The notes beneath the pieces were generated by a model. That model searched no databases and was not told the DNA's origin. It worked only from the letters and a program-made list of their open reading frames with translations. The position numbers were made by a program, and so were the translations under genes. From Mesaphorura yosii (Eukaryota; Arthropoda; Collembola; Poduromorpha; Tullbergiidae), in contig WIXG01000035.1 in NCBI GenBank assembly GCA_009869945.1, forward strand, positions 186,001 to 250,000: a DNA stretch of 64,000 nucleotides, written 5' to 3'. Positions within the stretch are counted from its first letter, which is position 1, and the number at the start of each line of letters is the position of its first letter. Shown piece after piece: positions 47,830-59,030 of the stretch.

Positions 47830-50800
47830 ATAGTAATTAGTAAGCTTATCTAAGGTTAATTTTCACCTCCTCTATTGATTAGCATATCACCTGACTATTT
47901 TTGTAATTGAGCAAAGATCATACCATTGGTTAGTTAGCCTAGTTAGTCAGAAGTCCTGAATTTAATGCTGCACCTTAAACTTTCCATTTGCAATATTTAC
48001 ATGCTTCACTCCATGTTGTTATTTATTCTTATTTACCCAATCATTACAACAGGTATATTTTCAATAGCGCAGCTAATTCTTCCACCCGTATCAATCAATC
48101 CTTAATTAAAATGTTAATGAACTCTTTAAAAATTGATAAATGTTTCTAATAAAATATTGTAGAAGTTATTTATATCCTTTGCAGGAAGCGCACGAGTCTA
48201 ATTGAATTTCAACTGGTTTTATTATGATAACTCACAGTGACAGGAGCTTATACAATGCATGGTGAACGACGACGAGACGAAGGGAGCAAAGAGCCAAGAG
48301 CAAAAACAGATTAGAGTGATTTGATCATGTCGAACAAGATAGAGAAGGCTAGCCAGGGAAAGAAGTACACTGGCAAACTTCTGTGGAGCATGCTTACACG
48401 TTGCATACGACCTCCCGGAACGTAAGTTGGGAAAACATTTAGTTAACGAGACCGACATTCTTTCGACACGTTCAAGTAGAACTTAACAATGAATGAACTT
48501 CGGTAGCAATGACTTACGAAGTCATTGCCAGGCAGGGATGTCGTGCAGGGTTCAATGCATGGAAAGTATGTGAAGAGAGATTGAATGAAGCGAAGAATAG
48601 AAAAAGTGCATGAGCAGAATCTTTGATCAGAACAGAACGCAAGAACGGGGAAAATCAAGGCTAACGCTGTGCAGTACTCAACTCAAACTCAGAGTGCATC
48701 ACACGTATTAGCGAAACACGTCGCTGCAGTGGCGAGCAAGCATCAGTATCGGAAGAGAGTAGAACATTATCATTATTACCAGCAAAATGAAAAGGGAAGG
48801 AAGGCGGAAGCAAGGAGCCCAGATAGGAAGCGAAAAGCCAAGTTCAGTTTGGCGAGAGAAAGAAAAAATTTGTTTCATTACATTGTGGACCAGAACGAGA
48901 TTTTTTAGTTTGGTCTAACTAAATTGGTCTCTTGAGACTCCGCCTATCCAGGCAACATATTATCTTTGCCATCTTCTTCGTATGGAATGTGTCGTCTGAC
49001 TCTCACGGCACGCGTACGGCGTACACGCACTGACTACGTGCGATTTGTCCGAATTTGAGACTTGAAACAAACCAGGTGCCGGTTTGGTGTCGTCGTATTG
49101 GTCGACTGATGTTGTTACAATTAAGAAATTCTAGCAATTAAAACCAGAGAACTTGATGCGAAATTGTGGTTTCATTTATTGGCGGAAAGTACTCGCAGAG
49201 TTCAACTTAGTGCAGTGTTTCAGATTCATAATTCCAATATGATACAAAGTATTCAGCACTTCAGTTGTACCAAAAGCCAAAATGTCTAGCCCAAAATATG
49301 CATAACTTTTGCAGAAATCGAAATGGAATGTGGCTCACATTCATTATAGTGATCATAATAAAGCAACTATTTTCTCACAGATCGTGGACTAAATATTTTA
49401 ATAAAATACCGTAAACTCCAGCAGAATTACCATTAATGCTATCAGTCCGAGTCCGACTTGGAATTCTGTTTAATTTCAAGTTTGCGTTTTCCCATTAAGC
49501 ATTTCCTTGATGGTGGTGTTGACAGAATTCATTTGATTGTGGTTTCTTGGAAGAAACAAGAAGCTGTGAGGAAACCAGAAACTGGTTCGAGTGTTGGTGT
49601 CGTCTAACTCACAGTCCTGTTTCTTGAGAATTCGAGTTCACCATTTCCTGCCTAAATTGTCTCCCATAAATTTTCTTGAAAATGACTGATTAAGTCTTTA
49701 ACTCTTACATAAGCAGCGCATTTCTTGAACAAAGCATCAGCAAGAGGAGTCCTGGAAGCCGGAACTCCTACATTTCAGGGACACAGTTGAGACACTCACT
49801 TCGTTGCATTCGCATCCGATTGGAATATCTCACCCTGTGCTTTGGAAATGCCAAAACAAACACGGCAAAATTTTAAGTCGTTGGGATCGGGCCCGGAATT
49901 TGATTTTACGGCGAAGTTCTAACGCTCAACGTCAGAGACGGCGACGTAGCCAATACGAAAGCAGTCGTCAAGCTGTTATAGATGAATTTATTTATTGTTG
50001 ACTTTCATAATAGAGCGCACCGTTATCGGGCACAAAACTACTTGTGCCTATAATTCTCTCTTCCACTTTCGAGCAACAACAATAATAATGTCACTCGCTG
50101 AGTGGTTGATAGATCGGATGATAAGCTCAGTCACCATACTCAGTTAGGCAATGCACACTTGTTGAAACCAGAACAAACAGCAAGGAAAGTTTATCTTACA
50201 ATCTTCTTCCAATTCTCTAAATGCAACGGTCTGAGGTCTGATGCGTAGTTATTACTTTGTCACCGCGAAATGACTAAAGATGGACTTTTTTTTGGTTGCT
50301 TTCTGAAGACAATAAAACGACGACTCGTTTCTGGAAACAAATAACGGAGAATTTGTGCGTCCTTGCCCATCTCCTCTTTTGATTGAAATAAATTGAGAAG
50401 TGACTGTAAACTTCGAGATTAGTTTCAGACAATGGAATGCTGTTTTTCCTGGCTGGACAAATGAAATCAGAAATGGATATGAATGGAATCATTTTGACGA
50501 TCTCACAAAAAGAGCAGCTTCGTCGAGACAACATTGAAAGCATACATTCGTGTATAACGGTAAGAAAGGTGGTCACTTAAAGACAAAACAAGCCAAAAAC
50601 TACAATTCATGTTACAATGTGATAATTGCAGAAACCGAAGCAGAACCATATCTTGAAGAAAACTTTCGGAACATCATTTTTGCATTAGTTGTCAATCTGT
50701 CAATTTTGTTCGGGCGTAAAATTGGTTTGAGTACAGAATTTGAGTTTGGTTTTGTAAAACTCGGAGCTGAATGTTTATTTTAGGAACTTCTCCCGAAAGC

Positions 50801-51505
50801 ACCGAAGACCTTTGTCCAACGTAGAGGAGGATGGTGAAGTGTTTGCGTGGTTCATGTTAGAGATGAGATGAGGTTGGAAAAATTTGAAGGTGATAGATAC
50901 GAGTCTCAGGTGACCCATTTCGTTACACATTTCTATGCTTATAGCAACGTACCCTTCCATGTTTTGCTTTACCTTTTAAAGGATCAGGTAGACACTACCG
51001 TGGTCCTCACTTCAATGTTACTGCAGCGGCAGATTGCTTACTTCTTGAGCTATGTTAAATGAATTACATCGTAAGCGTCATAAACTTGATTGGAAACCGT
51101 AGTATGAAATTTGCATGTTAACTTACTTTGTAAATTAGTCCAATGGATCATCATTTTATCTTTCGAATTCACAGTATGAATAGATTTGAGTTATATTATT
51201 CGCCTGTCTGCACTGTTTGATGCCTTACCCGCAATGAATAATCTCGAGAGTTTATTGCGCCTGTTTTTTGTCCATGCCCTTGGCCTTCTACCCATTTATT
51301 ACTCTTGGTTCACATCGAATGACCGGTGAAATGTTGACCTACTTCCAATACGATTATTATAATCTGAACGTAACCTTCATGCTTTCTTAAAAGTTTGAGT
51401 TGGTATATCCTTAGGCTTGAAGGGACTGAGGTTCAAAGAATGAAAATGTTGAACCTGAACACTGAGCACTTGTCCTTTCGTTGACGAACTTGATGAATCC
51501 GAGGA
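47830..51505. other. DIP 3' UTR and intergenic, no supported gene
   Basis: The first few hundred bases are very AT-rich and probably belong to the DIP 3' UTR. Beyond that I find no exon with a family match, signal peptide or splice support. The basic open frame at 48669-48908 is low in complexity and has no support. Confidence 0.5.
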
Positions 51506-51539
51506 TATAAAGCCAATTCAGTTTTACTAAGATTTCAGT
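51506..51539 (+). promoter_or_regulatory. TATA box plus TCAGT initiator
   Basis: TATAAAG at 51506-51512 and TCAGT at 51535-51539, with the initiator A about 31 bp from the TATA start. The ATG of the secreted gene follows at 51591. Confidence 0.75.
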
Positions 51540-51590
51540 TTCGTAAGGGATTCCTCCTGACAAAGTGAGATTTTTTGTTTTTCATTCAAC

Positions 51591-52356
51591 ATGCAGTCAG
51601 CAATTCTTTGCATCATTTTGTCGTCGAGTGTGATTTTGGCACATGGAGCCAGTACCAAAGTCACTCCTGGCACGGTGGCTCAAGAAACTCCAGAACCGGT
51701 CACTACTGTTAGCCGACCAGTTAGAGAAGTCAGGCACAATAAGTATATGCATGACCAAGTGAAATCGGTAAGTGAATCCGTGAAACACAAGACAGTACAC
51801 CCAAACGATGAAATAGAAATGTGAATATTCGAAGTGTCTTCCACTACTTGTAGGCGCTCAGTGCAACGCGGAATTATCGCGAGAGCAGAGTCAGTCACCA
51901 TTTTAAGGTCAGAAAAACCTCCGATCAGCGCGATATTAGCAAATAGTGTATTTTTTCATGAAATAGGACTCGGGAGAGAGACTGAAGAGACAAATCGGAG
52001 TAAACACAATGACAGGTATGCCTTACGGCGCGCCGCCACTGGTATCCTCTATGATGACGCCACCTGTCCCCGTGACCCCAAGGCCAGTTCTTAATCCAAT
52101 GACCGGCTATCCATATGCGTCCTATGGCGACTTGAATCCGGCTCACTTCGGAGAAATCATTCTATTGAATCCAAACGACTTCTACGACTTGGACTTCTTG
52201 GTTCCAATGACCACGACGGACTTAATTCTTCCGCCAAATCTTCGCCCATTCGCTGTCACGCCCGCATTTCTGCTCAACTATCCTGCAAGTTATCCCGACT
52301 TCCAGCTGCTGTGCGACGAAATGAATTTCAGCTGTTTTTATTACTACTATTTTTGA
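51591..52356 (+). CDS. Secreted pro-protein with KR cleavage site and Pro/Tyr-rich mature part
   Basis: Exons 51591-51767 and 51967-52356, phase 0, encode 188 residues. The signal peptide is MQSAILCIILSSSVILAHGA. A Thr/Val/Pro-rich, basic pro-region follows (about 21-66) and ends GERLKR. Cleavage after KR would leave QIGVNTMTGMPYG, whose N-terminal Gln could cyclise. The mature chain is rich in Pro, Met, Leu and Tyr, contains a near-repeat (NTMTGMPYGAP and NPMTGYPYASY), only two Cys, and ends NFSCFYYYYF. No known domain; a secreted structural or peptide product is plausible but unproven. The acceptor AAATAG at 51961-51966 is required because the preceding in-frame codons contain a stop. TATA/initiator upstream and AATAAA at 52411 downstream fit. 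Confidence 0.85.
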
Positions 52357-52410
52357 ATGATCCCTAATCCACTGTTATGAGTCGGTGACATTTGCCATTG
52401 AAATCATGTA

Positions 52411-52416
52411 AATAAA
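52411..52416 (+). terminator. Polyadenylation signal AATAAA
   Basis: AATAAA 55 nt after the stop codon of the KR-site secreted protein. Confidence 0.65.
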
Positions 52417-52796
52417 TCTTAATTGATTTTGAGGCATTCTTGTTTTAAGCTCTTATTATATTTATCCCATGCATGTCTTGATGTGATTTGTGTTCCTTTG
52501 AGTTTCTAGAAACATTCGAGATTTCACGATGTTGAAAAACGCACAACAAACACAGCTCAGAAGTGAAAATGTTGAATTATTGCTGCGTAAACAGAGTTCG
52601 CCATCACCGCAAGTTTCACCTTTCACTTTCAGTATAGAAACACATGCAAATAATCTATGATTTCTTTTATTTCTCCACATTTTCTTGCCACCATAAATAT
52701 TATCCATCCCTGACATCATTGCCGTCTTTACTGTTTAACTGCGTGTAACGAATTGAATACAGCCGTGCCAGCGACACATGCTATAAATTAAAGCCA

Positions 52797-53168
52797 ATGC
52801 GCAACCAAACGTGCAAACCTGGCAGAATAATAATGGATATGGCTCGTGTCACTTTCACACCCAAACCAATCTACAAACGGCAGGAGGATGTGGGACAGAG
52901 GCATACGTTTACAAAATATGATCGTGCTTTCTTCGCTGAATACGTGAAGCGTGAGCCATTCTGTGGGGGAAAATGCAACTTTTTTTTATTGCACTTTGTG
53001 TGTAACAATGTTATGGTTCTTAAACTAAACGGATTCTTCCAGGATGAGTCACAACTCACAACAAGTGAATATTTCAGCTGTCCGCTGATGAATTACAATG
53101 ACTTTACGTTCAACGATTTCGCCTTCGGTCTCCTTGCTGCACAAAGCATTGAAGGAATTTTGCGTTGA
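52797..53168 (+). CDS. Possible small protein-coding exon, unrecognised
   Basis: A 123-codon open frame starting MRNQTCKPGRIIMDMARVTF. Its first half (TPKPIYKRQEDVGQRHTFTK, then YDRAFFAEYVKREPF) and last part (DESQLTTSEYFSCPLMNYND) read like protein. The stretch between them (about 52980-53040) is T-rich, ends in TTCTTCCAG and looks like an intron, possibly with its donor at 52941 (TAC|GTGAAG, phase 0). A TATA-like sequence lies only 15-20 bp before the ATG, so the true 5' end may differ. No signal peptide or family match. It may be a divergent relative of the secreted gene just upstream, or chance. Confidence 0.25.
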   Translation: MRNQTCKPGRIIMDMARVTFTPKPIYKRQEDVGQRHTFTKYDRAFFAEYVKREPFCGGKCNFFLLHFVCNNVMVLKLNGFFQDESQLTTSEYFSCPLMNYNDFTFNDFAFGLLAAQSIEGILR

Positions 53169-53617
53169 TTCTACACTTGTTGGTGCATTTGGTACAGCTT
53201 TGTACCACTTTTATTTTGAATCAGCACGCATGACGTCATCTCTGGATGACTAATTTAAGTGTGATTACTACACAGTTAGGCAATGAATAATACAAAATTA
53301 TCAACAGACAGCAATCAAGAGAATACTACTACTATCTAAATTTCAGTGAGTCGTCAACACAGAACTAAGTTGCTATTCCACAAGCTGATCGTAAAAGTAT
53401 TTTCAACGCTTGAAAATTGTCAGTTGAAGGAGTGCCCGTCCATGCTGCGATTTACTAACTAGACCCGCCTAAGATTTTGTTGACGCCACGACAGCTCGAA
53501 GCTAAGTTTGTAAGTCCACTCTTTACTCTTATCAAATAAATATTGGAAGTCTACGTATTTAGAGATTAATTTGCATGTCAGTTACAGCGTTACAGGAAGG
53601 AAATCGTCGAGATCAGG
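53169..53617. other. Intergenic / IST1 promoter region
   Basis: AT-rich spacer leading into IST1; no coding exon or clear TATA box seen. Confidence 0.5.
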
Positions 53618-55596
53618 ATGTTTTCGTCAGGCCCAAACTACGCAAAATTGAAAACAAATCTGCGTTTAGCAGTTAATCGCTTAAAGCTGCTGGAGAAGAA
53701 GAAAACAGAGCTGGCGCTCAAGGCCAGGAAAGAAATTGCTGATTACATTTCTGATGGCAAGATTGAACGTGCAAAGATTCGAGTGGAACATATAATTCGG
53801 GAGGATTATATCGTCGAAGCGATGGAGATTGTCGAAATGTACTGCGATTTACTGCTGGCCAGATTCGGCCTGCTACAACAGATGAAGTTAGTACAATTTT
53901 TAGTTACACTACTGCATTAATCATATTCATCCTATAATTTCGAACGAAATTTTTTGCAGAGAATTGGACGAAGGATTAGCAGAAGCAATTTCAAGTCTAA
54001 TCTGGGTTGCACCTCGTCTTCAAGCTGATGCTTCAGAATTAAAACTTATCGGGGATCAATTAATATCGAAGTATGGAAAACCGTATGGGATTGCTTGCCA
54101 CGATAATACTATCGGGACCGTCTCACCCAAACTTATGCAAAAGATGAGTGTGCATGCACCTCCAAAGGTTCTTGTCGAGAAATACTTGATCGAAATAGCG
54201 GCTAACTACAATGTACCGTATGAACCGGATCAAAAGGTAATTTAAAATGCTTAATTAGGCTCTTTTGACATTTACGAGCAATAACAATAACAGTTTGTAA
54301 CGTATCGATAGGTCTTGGATGAAGCAGAGGCGCCGGATGATTTAATTGAATTGGTCGAAGGCGGTGGAAATGGCCGGAACAATTTAGGTGGAGGAGCTTC
54401 AGGTGGTGGTGGTGGAATGGCTCAACCGCAACAGCCTGGATTTGTAGGCTACCCATACATGCCTATGCCGCCTGGGGAAATTCCACCCCAAAACAATCCT
54501 GCTGCAAATTACCGACCGTTTCAGTACCCCGCGCAAGGATGTGTACCTGCTGATGAAGTTAAAGTGCCTTTAGGTGATGAGCCTACTCCGTTTCCTTCGC
54601 CGTTTTCTCCTAACATTCCACCAAATGGTGGAGCTGGAGCAGCCGCATATCCACCAGTTCCAGGAGAGAAAGAATTAAATTTTCAGTACCCGGTAAGGAG
54701 ATGTTGATCACAAAATTCTCAACGTACTTAGACTTTAGTCGTTAGTATGCAAATGTAACGTTTAGTTTAACACGCTCTTGCACAATCCGTAGCCTGTTGA
54801 ATGCGGCTCTTGCATTGTTGCACATTTGATTTTGTTAAAGTAGTCAAAGTTTCTGCAGTTTTGTACTTGTAGCTTTCAGCCGAATTCATTTAATGTGATA
54901 CAGTAATTCACATCTTTATGCTGCTAATCACCGCCTTCGAAAATACACCGTGCAGAAAGAGTTGTACCGTCAACCGTCGTTATATTTTGTAAAATAGGGA
55001 GGAATGTACAACGGTGGCGGAAATTATTTTAATCCGACTGGGCCGATGGCCTCCTTACCGCCACCATATAGCCCGCATCAACAGCCACACTCCCCGCAGC
55101 AGCCACAAGGGTCACAGCCACAGCAGCCACCGGGCCACGCACAGGTTAGTCAAGAAGAAAGTTGCAAGAAAAATATGAAATATGAGCCATCATTGAGATT
55201 CAGAAAGAGATGAATTTGCATGCCCTTTTGTATGCTTCGATGTCGCACTTTAGTGCTTGGCTTGTTCAATATAGTCAGTTCAGTTTTTGAATTTATGTAT
55301 CTGAACAACCTTAATTTACCAAAACTAATTACTTATCCAGACGCAATTGTTTTGAACAGAACGATCCAAACACCCCAGCTGCCGCACCGAGAAAAAATAT
55401 CACAGCGGATGATATCGACGAAATCAATTTTCCAGAGTTGCCTGATCTGCCTCCTCTTCCTGGAAATTCTTCTGGACCGCCTAGTGCAAAACCACGTTCA
55501 AATAACGGAAATCAAAATAAGAACCAGAAAGACAACGATGACATCGACTTCGACGATTTGGCGAAACGATTCGAAGACCTGAAGAAGAGAAAATAA
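53618..55596 (+). CDS. IST1: IST1 homologue, ESCRT-III-associated factor
   Basis: Exons 53618-53886, 53960-54236, 54312-54692, 54998-55144 and 55360-55596, phases consistent, encode 436 residues (human IST1 is 364). The N-terminal IST1 domain (about 1-182) opens with NYAKLKTNLRLAVNRLKLLE and includes RVEHIIREDYIVEAMEI and GKPYGIACHDNTIGTVSPKL. A long Pro/Gly/Gln-rich linker follows. The C terminus holds an MIM2-like segment, ITADDIDEINFPELPDLPP, and a terminal MIM1 helix, DFDDLAKRFEDLKKRK, which bind MIT domains of VPS4 and related proteins. In known systems IST1 acts in ESCRT-III polymer remodelling, cytokinetic abscission and endosomal tubule release. The linker is longer than in vertebrates. 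AATAAA at 55909. Confidence 0.97.
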
Positions 55597-55908
55597 ATAT
55601 TTCCAATCCAAGATCATGGAATTTGGATTCGGGATTACTCGATATGCAAACCGTGCATAATGCTCTTTACAATAATGACTATACGCCTTAATCAAATTCT
55701 CTAAATTGTTTGTTCAGTTTATTTCGTTTGAGCTTAACAGAACATTGGACTGTCACAAGCCATCTAATCTGTTGGGTTAAGATAATAGTTTAGTGTTGAT
55801 TAATGATTATTTTGGAAATGATTTGGATATGCATCATAAGCGGTTGCGGTTTTCTTTTACTTGTAATACGGCCAATCTCCGTCTATTTGAATTACTTTCG
55901 AACTCCTG

Positions 55909-55914
55909 AATAAA
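55909..55914 (+). terminator. Polyadenylation signal AATAAA
   Basis: AATAAA about 310 nt after the IST1 stop codon. Confidence 0.5.
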
Positions 55915-56440
55915 TCTAAGCCATATAAAATTGGCGATCAAAATCTCACACTAATTGGCAATTCACTCCATCAATCCTCGCACTCATCCGGTTCCAAGTC
56001 GAAGCCCCATAAAATGACGCTTCTCACGTACACGTACTAAAAGTTCAAGCTACAGTTGTGGACTTCATCCCGCGATTTTTATACTTCATGCGGACTCTTT
56101 TTTGGAGAAGAGAGTAAGCGAAAGGAGAAATCCTTAACGAAGACTGAGAAGTTTGGTGACGATGTATTCCGCATCCAAAAATATCTTGCTTGGTTTTAAT
56201 TAGTTCATTCACTCCTTCAGAGCCAGTGATGCTGATTCCATTCAGAGATCTCTGGCAAAATTCATTTAAACGACTCTTAGAGGAATTGGTCGGTCAAGGT
56301 TGGTTACAACTTTTGAAGCTTTGGAATGTTTACACGTTAACCTGAGGAAGTTGAAGCAGAATCTGAATTTCGGCAGGTAGGAAGATTTGACTGATCAAAT
56401 ATGTAAATGGATTTTTATTACGTGCTCGCATTTTGGAGGT
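55915..56440. other. Intergenic / promoter of the FLASH-like gene
   Basis: Spacer between IST1 and the next gene on the same strand. No exon seen. Confidence 0.5.
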
Positions 56441-57763
56441 ATGCAGAAAATGAATCAGATTTCTCAAGACAGTAAAAATGAGGATGATGGAATGTTGGAC
56501 GACGATATATACGGAGACCTTGAAAGTTCCATCTATCTTACTGCTAGAAATCCTAATTGCAGAACCGTAAGTATGCCTCCTGAGTTTGCACGCCGACAGT
56601 GTGGTGATAGGCACTGGTGCTCATTTTTGTCTTGCAGAGAGTCGAATGGGAGGCAAGAAGCGTGGAGTTGGAAGCACACCTTGACCAGGCTCAATTGCAG
56701 ATTAAGGAACTAACTGAAAAATTGAAGAAATCTGAGAAGAATTATATGATCCTCAACCATAATGCTTTGTGCCTTCAAGAAACAGCCAAAGGGGAACTCG
56801 AAAGGAAGAATGCCATGATTGCAAATCTGGCCAAACAGTAAGTATGACCGCCGTTAAAGCATAAAAATGGAAAAGCATTCTACTTGATTTGATTGATCGT
56901 TCTTCAGAATTGAAAACTTGACAAAAAGAATCAAGCCTTCGTGGAATAATGAACAAAAGTGTCCACAGATTACAAGAGCTGACTTGAACGAATTGGCCCG
57001 AGTGATACAAACTGCATGCACCGAGGCAGCAGGATTTAAGATGAGTCAAATTAGGGGATGCTTATCGGAAAACCGACAACTCAACATGCCGAAGTTATCA
57101 GAGAAGAAGTCCCAGTCAATAACTTCGCACAAAATAAGTTTTGAAAATATGCACATGTACTTCTATCAAGAACAATGCGATTTCCAGCGCAAAGAAGAAG
57201 TCACCTTTCCACAAAAATCCAGCTCAACCCTTCCAAACCCAGAAGTAGTTACTTCAGTACAAGGTGAGGGTGTGGCCCGCGAAATGGCAGTCGATCAGTA
57301 TGTAACACAATATAGACATGTCGGTATTAGTGAACATACTGTAGGGAATCGTTCTAAGGCTTCGCCTAGCTATAAAGAAGAAAGCAACGAAGCAGGTGCG
57401 CCCAATCAACTAAGCACCCCGAAATGCGACCAAGCTCCCACACGAAGCAGTGTTGACACTGCTTCGTGTGACGTGAAGTCAACAACACCTGACTTAATGC
57501 CAAGTACCGCAGAGCCTGAACATGTAAGGTTAGGATCAAGGCATGACCATAAGCGGCGTGATGAGGGTGAAAGGAGAACCTCGCATTCCTCTCACCGTCA
57601 TGAGTATAAACGACCAAGAAGCTCATCCAAGGAGCGCATGACACGCAGTGGGAGGCCCAGGTACGACGACAGAAGGTACGAACGTTCCGCCAGAGACCAT
57701 TACTACGAGAGAAGGCGGTACGATACCACAAGAGAATACAAGTCGACCAAACCTAGTCATTAA
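56441..57763 (+). CDS. Coiled-coil protein resembling the N terminus of FLASH/CASP8AP2, with Arg/Ser-rich tail
   Basis: Exons 56441-56566, 56638-56837 and 56908-57763 encode 393 residues; starts at 56441 and 56450 are both possible. The N terminus is acidic with DDDIYGDLESSIY. A coiled coil of about 80 residues follows (VEWEARSVELEAHLDQAQLQ, then LTEKLKKSEKNYMILNHNAL, ETAKGELERKNAMIANLAKQ). Order and spacing recall FLASH, where an IYxxLD motif precedes a coiled coil containing KTARxEIxRKDxxI; FLASH joins Lsm11 in histone pre-mRNA 3' processing. The middle is disordered. The end is rich in Arg, Ser, Asp and Tyr (RYDDRRYERSARDHYYERRR), like RS-domain RNA-processing proteins. The gene is firm; the family is tentative, and the C-terminal SANT-like region of vertebrate FLASH is not seen. 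AATAAA at 57970. Confidence 0.85.
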
Positions 57764-57969
57764 TATCGCACCGCCATGAATTTTGGATGCAATACAGCAG
57801 TTCAGCGAGTTTAGCGATAAGTTAAGATACGGAAAATTTTACTCGCAGACAATGTTGATTGATTGTATTGGGTCAGTCAATCCGATTTTAGATTCAGAGC
57901 ATAGTTTATTCAGAGATATTGTTGAGCTTGTGATACTTATCTGAGATTTTGAGATTATCTGTACGCTGA

Positions 57970-57975
57970 AATAAA
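57970..57975 (+). terminator. Polyadenylation signal AATAAA
   Basis: AATAAA 206 nt after the stop codon of the FLASH-like gene, within the convergent gap before MPC2. Confidence 0.6.
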
Positions 57976-58477
57976 AGAGTTCGAGAGTATTTGAAACAAA
58001 TGAATGGCTTTATATAAGTTGTGTTTATTTCGAAAAGTAAATTTTGTCTATATTCATGAATTGACTTCATATTACATCTATGCATTTTCAGTAACACAGA
58101 CTACAGATTTGCGTCTGAACACTTATCTGCTAAGTCACCTATCCACCACCGTGAACTTTGATAGTACCACCAACGTTCACGATTCACAGCACGAGTTTCC
58201 GTCTGTCATGTATGCAGTGTGCGGCTTAACAGAGCAATTCAGGTACCTTAGTGCATCTTAGAAGTTATGAAAACATATCTTTTAGGCGTTGAACAATTAT
58301 CCGTCTACGTCTGTCGTTCATGGTCATAGTGAAAGTCATGTTCGTTCTTTCGTATTACGTGCTGGCGTAATTATTAATTATTGCTAGTTCTATGAATCAC
58401 ATGCTTGAAGCATCTAAGAGAGAAATGCCCTGTGTACCCTAATATGTCGCGCTTGATTCTGTTAGGGGATGCGTTTA
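57976..58477. other. Convergent 3' region between the FLASH-like gene and MPC2
   Basis: Holds the two facing 3' UTRs. No other gene seen. Confidence 0.55.
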
Positions 58478-59030
58478 TCATTGTGCCTTTTCTTGAAGTT
58501 TTTTCTGATCCAACTGATAACGTATTCCCCTCTGGACTTGATACAGAGCAGTTAAAGCCACGAAAACGTTCACAGAGAATAGCGCCCAATTCTTTGGTAT
58601 AATCACAAGTGAATAACGTGACCAAATAAGACCAGTGGCACCCAACGCAGTGCTTTGGGGCAAACTTATCTTCTCTGCTGGTCGATTCAAGTCGCCAATT
58701 CCAGCAATCACCAAGCCCTTATAATGAAATGAAATCCGTCATAAGACATCACCTCACCAAATCTCAAATGCTACATACACCAGAATTAATGTCCATTTAC
58801 CCATTTAAACAGTGGCGACCAGAAGAAAACTGTTTGTGGACCTTTAAAATGCAAAATAAAATGTGAATATTATGCATAACCTTATTTGCTTTGCAATTTG
58901 GCAAGTACTAGTACGTATGGAGGGATGAATTGATGCACGTACCTGCCGGATGTTTCCATAATGGCATTAATTTTTGTGGAACAAATTGCTCCAGGAATGT
59001 CATTGATCTTCTGTACACCACTGATGCCAT
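58478..59030 (-). CDS. MPC2: Mitochondrial pyruvate carrier 2
   Basis: Minus-strand exons 59030-58943, 58841-58801 and 58717-58478 with phases 1 and 0 encode 122 residues (human 127). The chain reads MASVVYRRSMTFLEQF at the start, then LMPLWKHPAG, PQTVFFWSPLFKWGLVIAGI, DLNRPAEKISLPQSTALGAT, GLIWSRYSLVIIPKNWALFS and VNVFVALTALYQVQRGIRYQ. All MPC2 hallmarks are present: HPAG, the FKWGL helix, NRPAEK, WSRYS and IIPKNW. The protein forms a heterodimer with MPC1 in the inner mitochondrial membrane and imports pyruvate. The second exon is only 41 nt. It is transcribed away from SORD, with about 1.5 kb between the start codons. Confidence 0.97.

Noticed and set aside
48669-48908. Basic 79-codon open frame
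   Set aside because: Lys/Arg/Gln-rich with no motif, no signal peptide and no visible promoter.
57366-57731. 121-codon minus-strand frame
   Set aside because: It mirrors the coding strand of the FLASH-like last exon.
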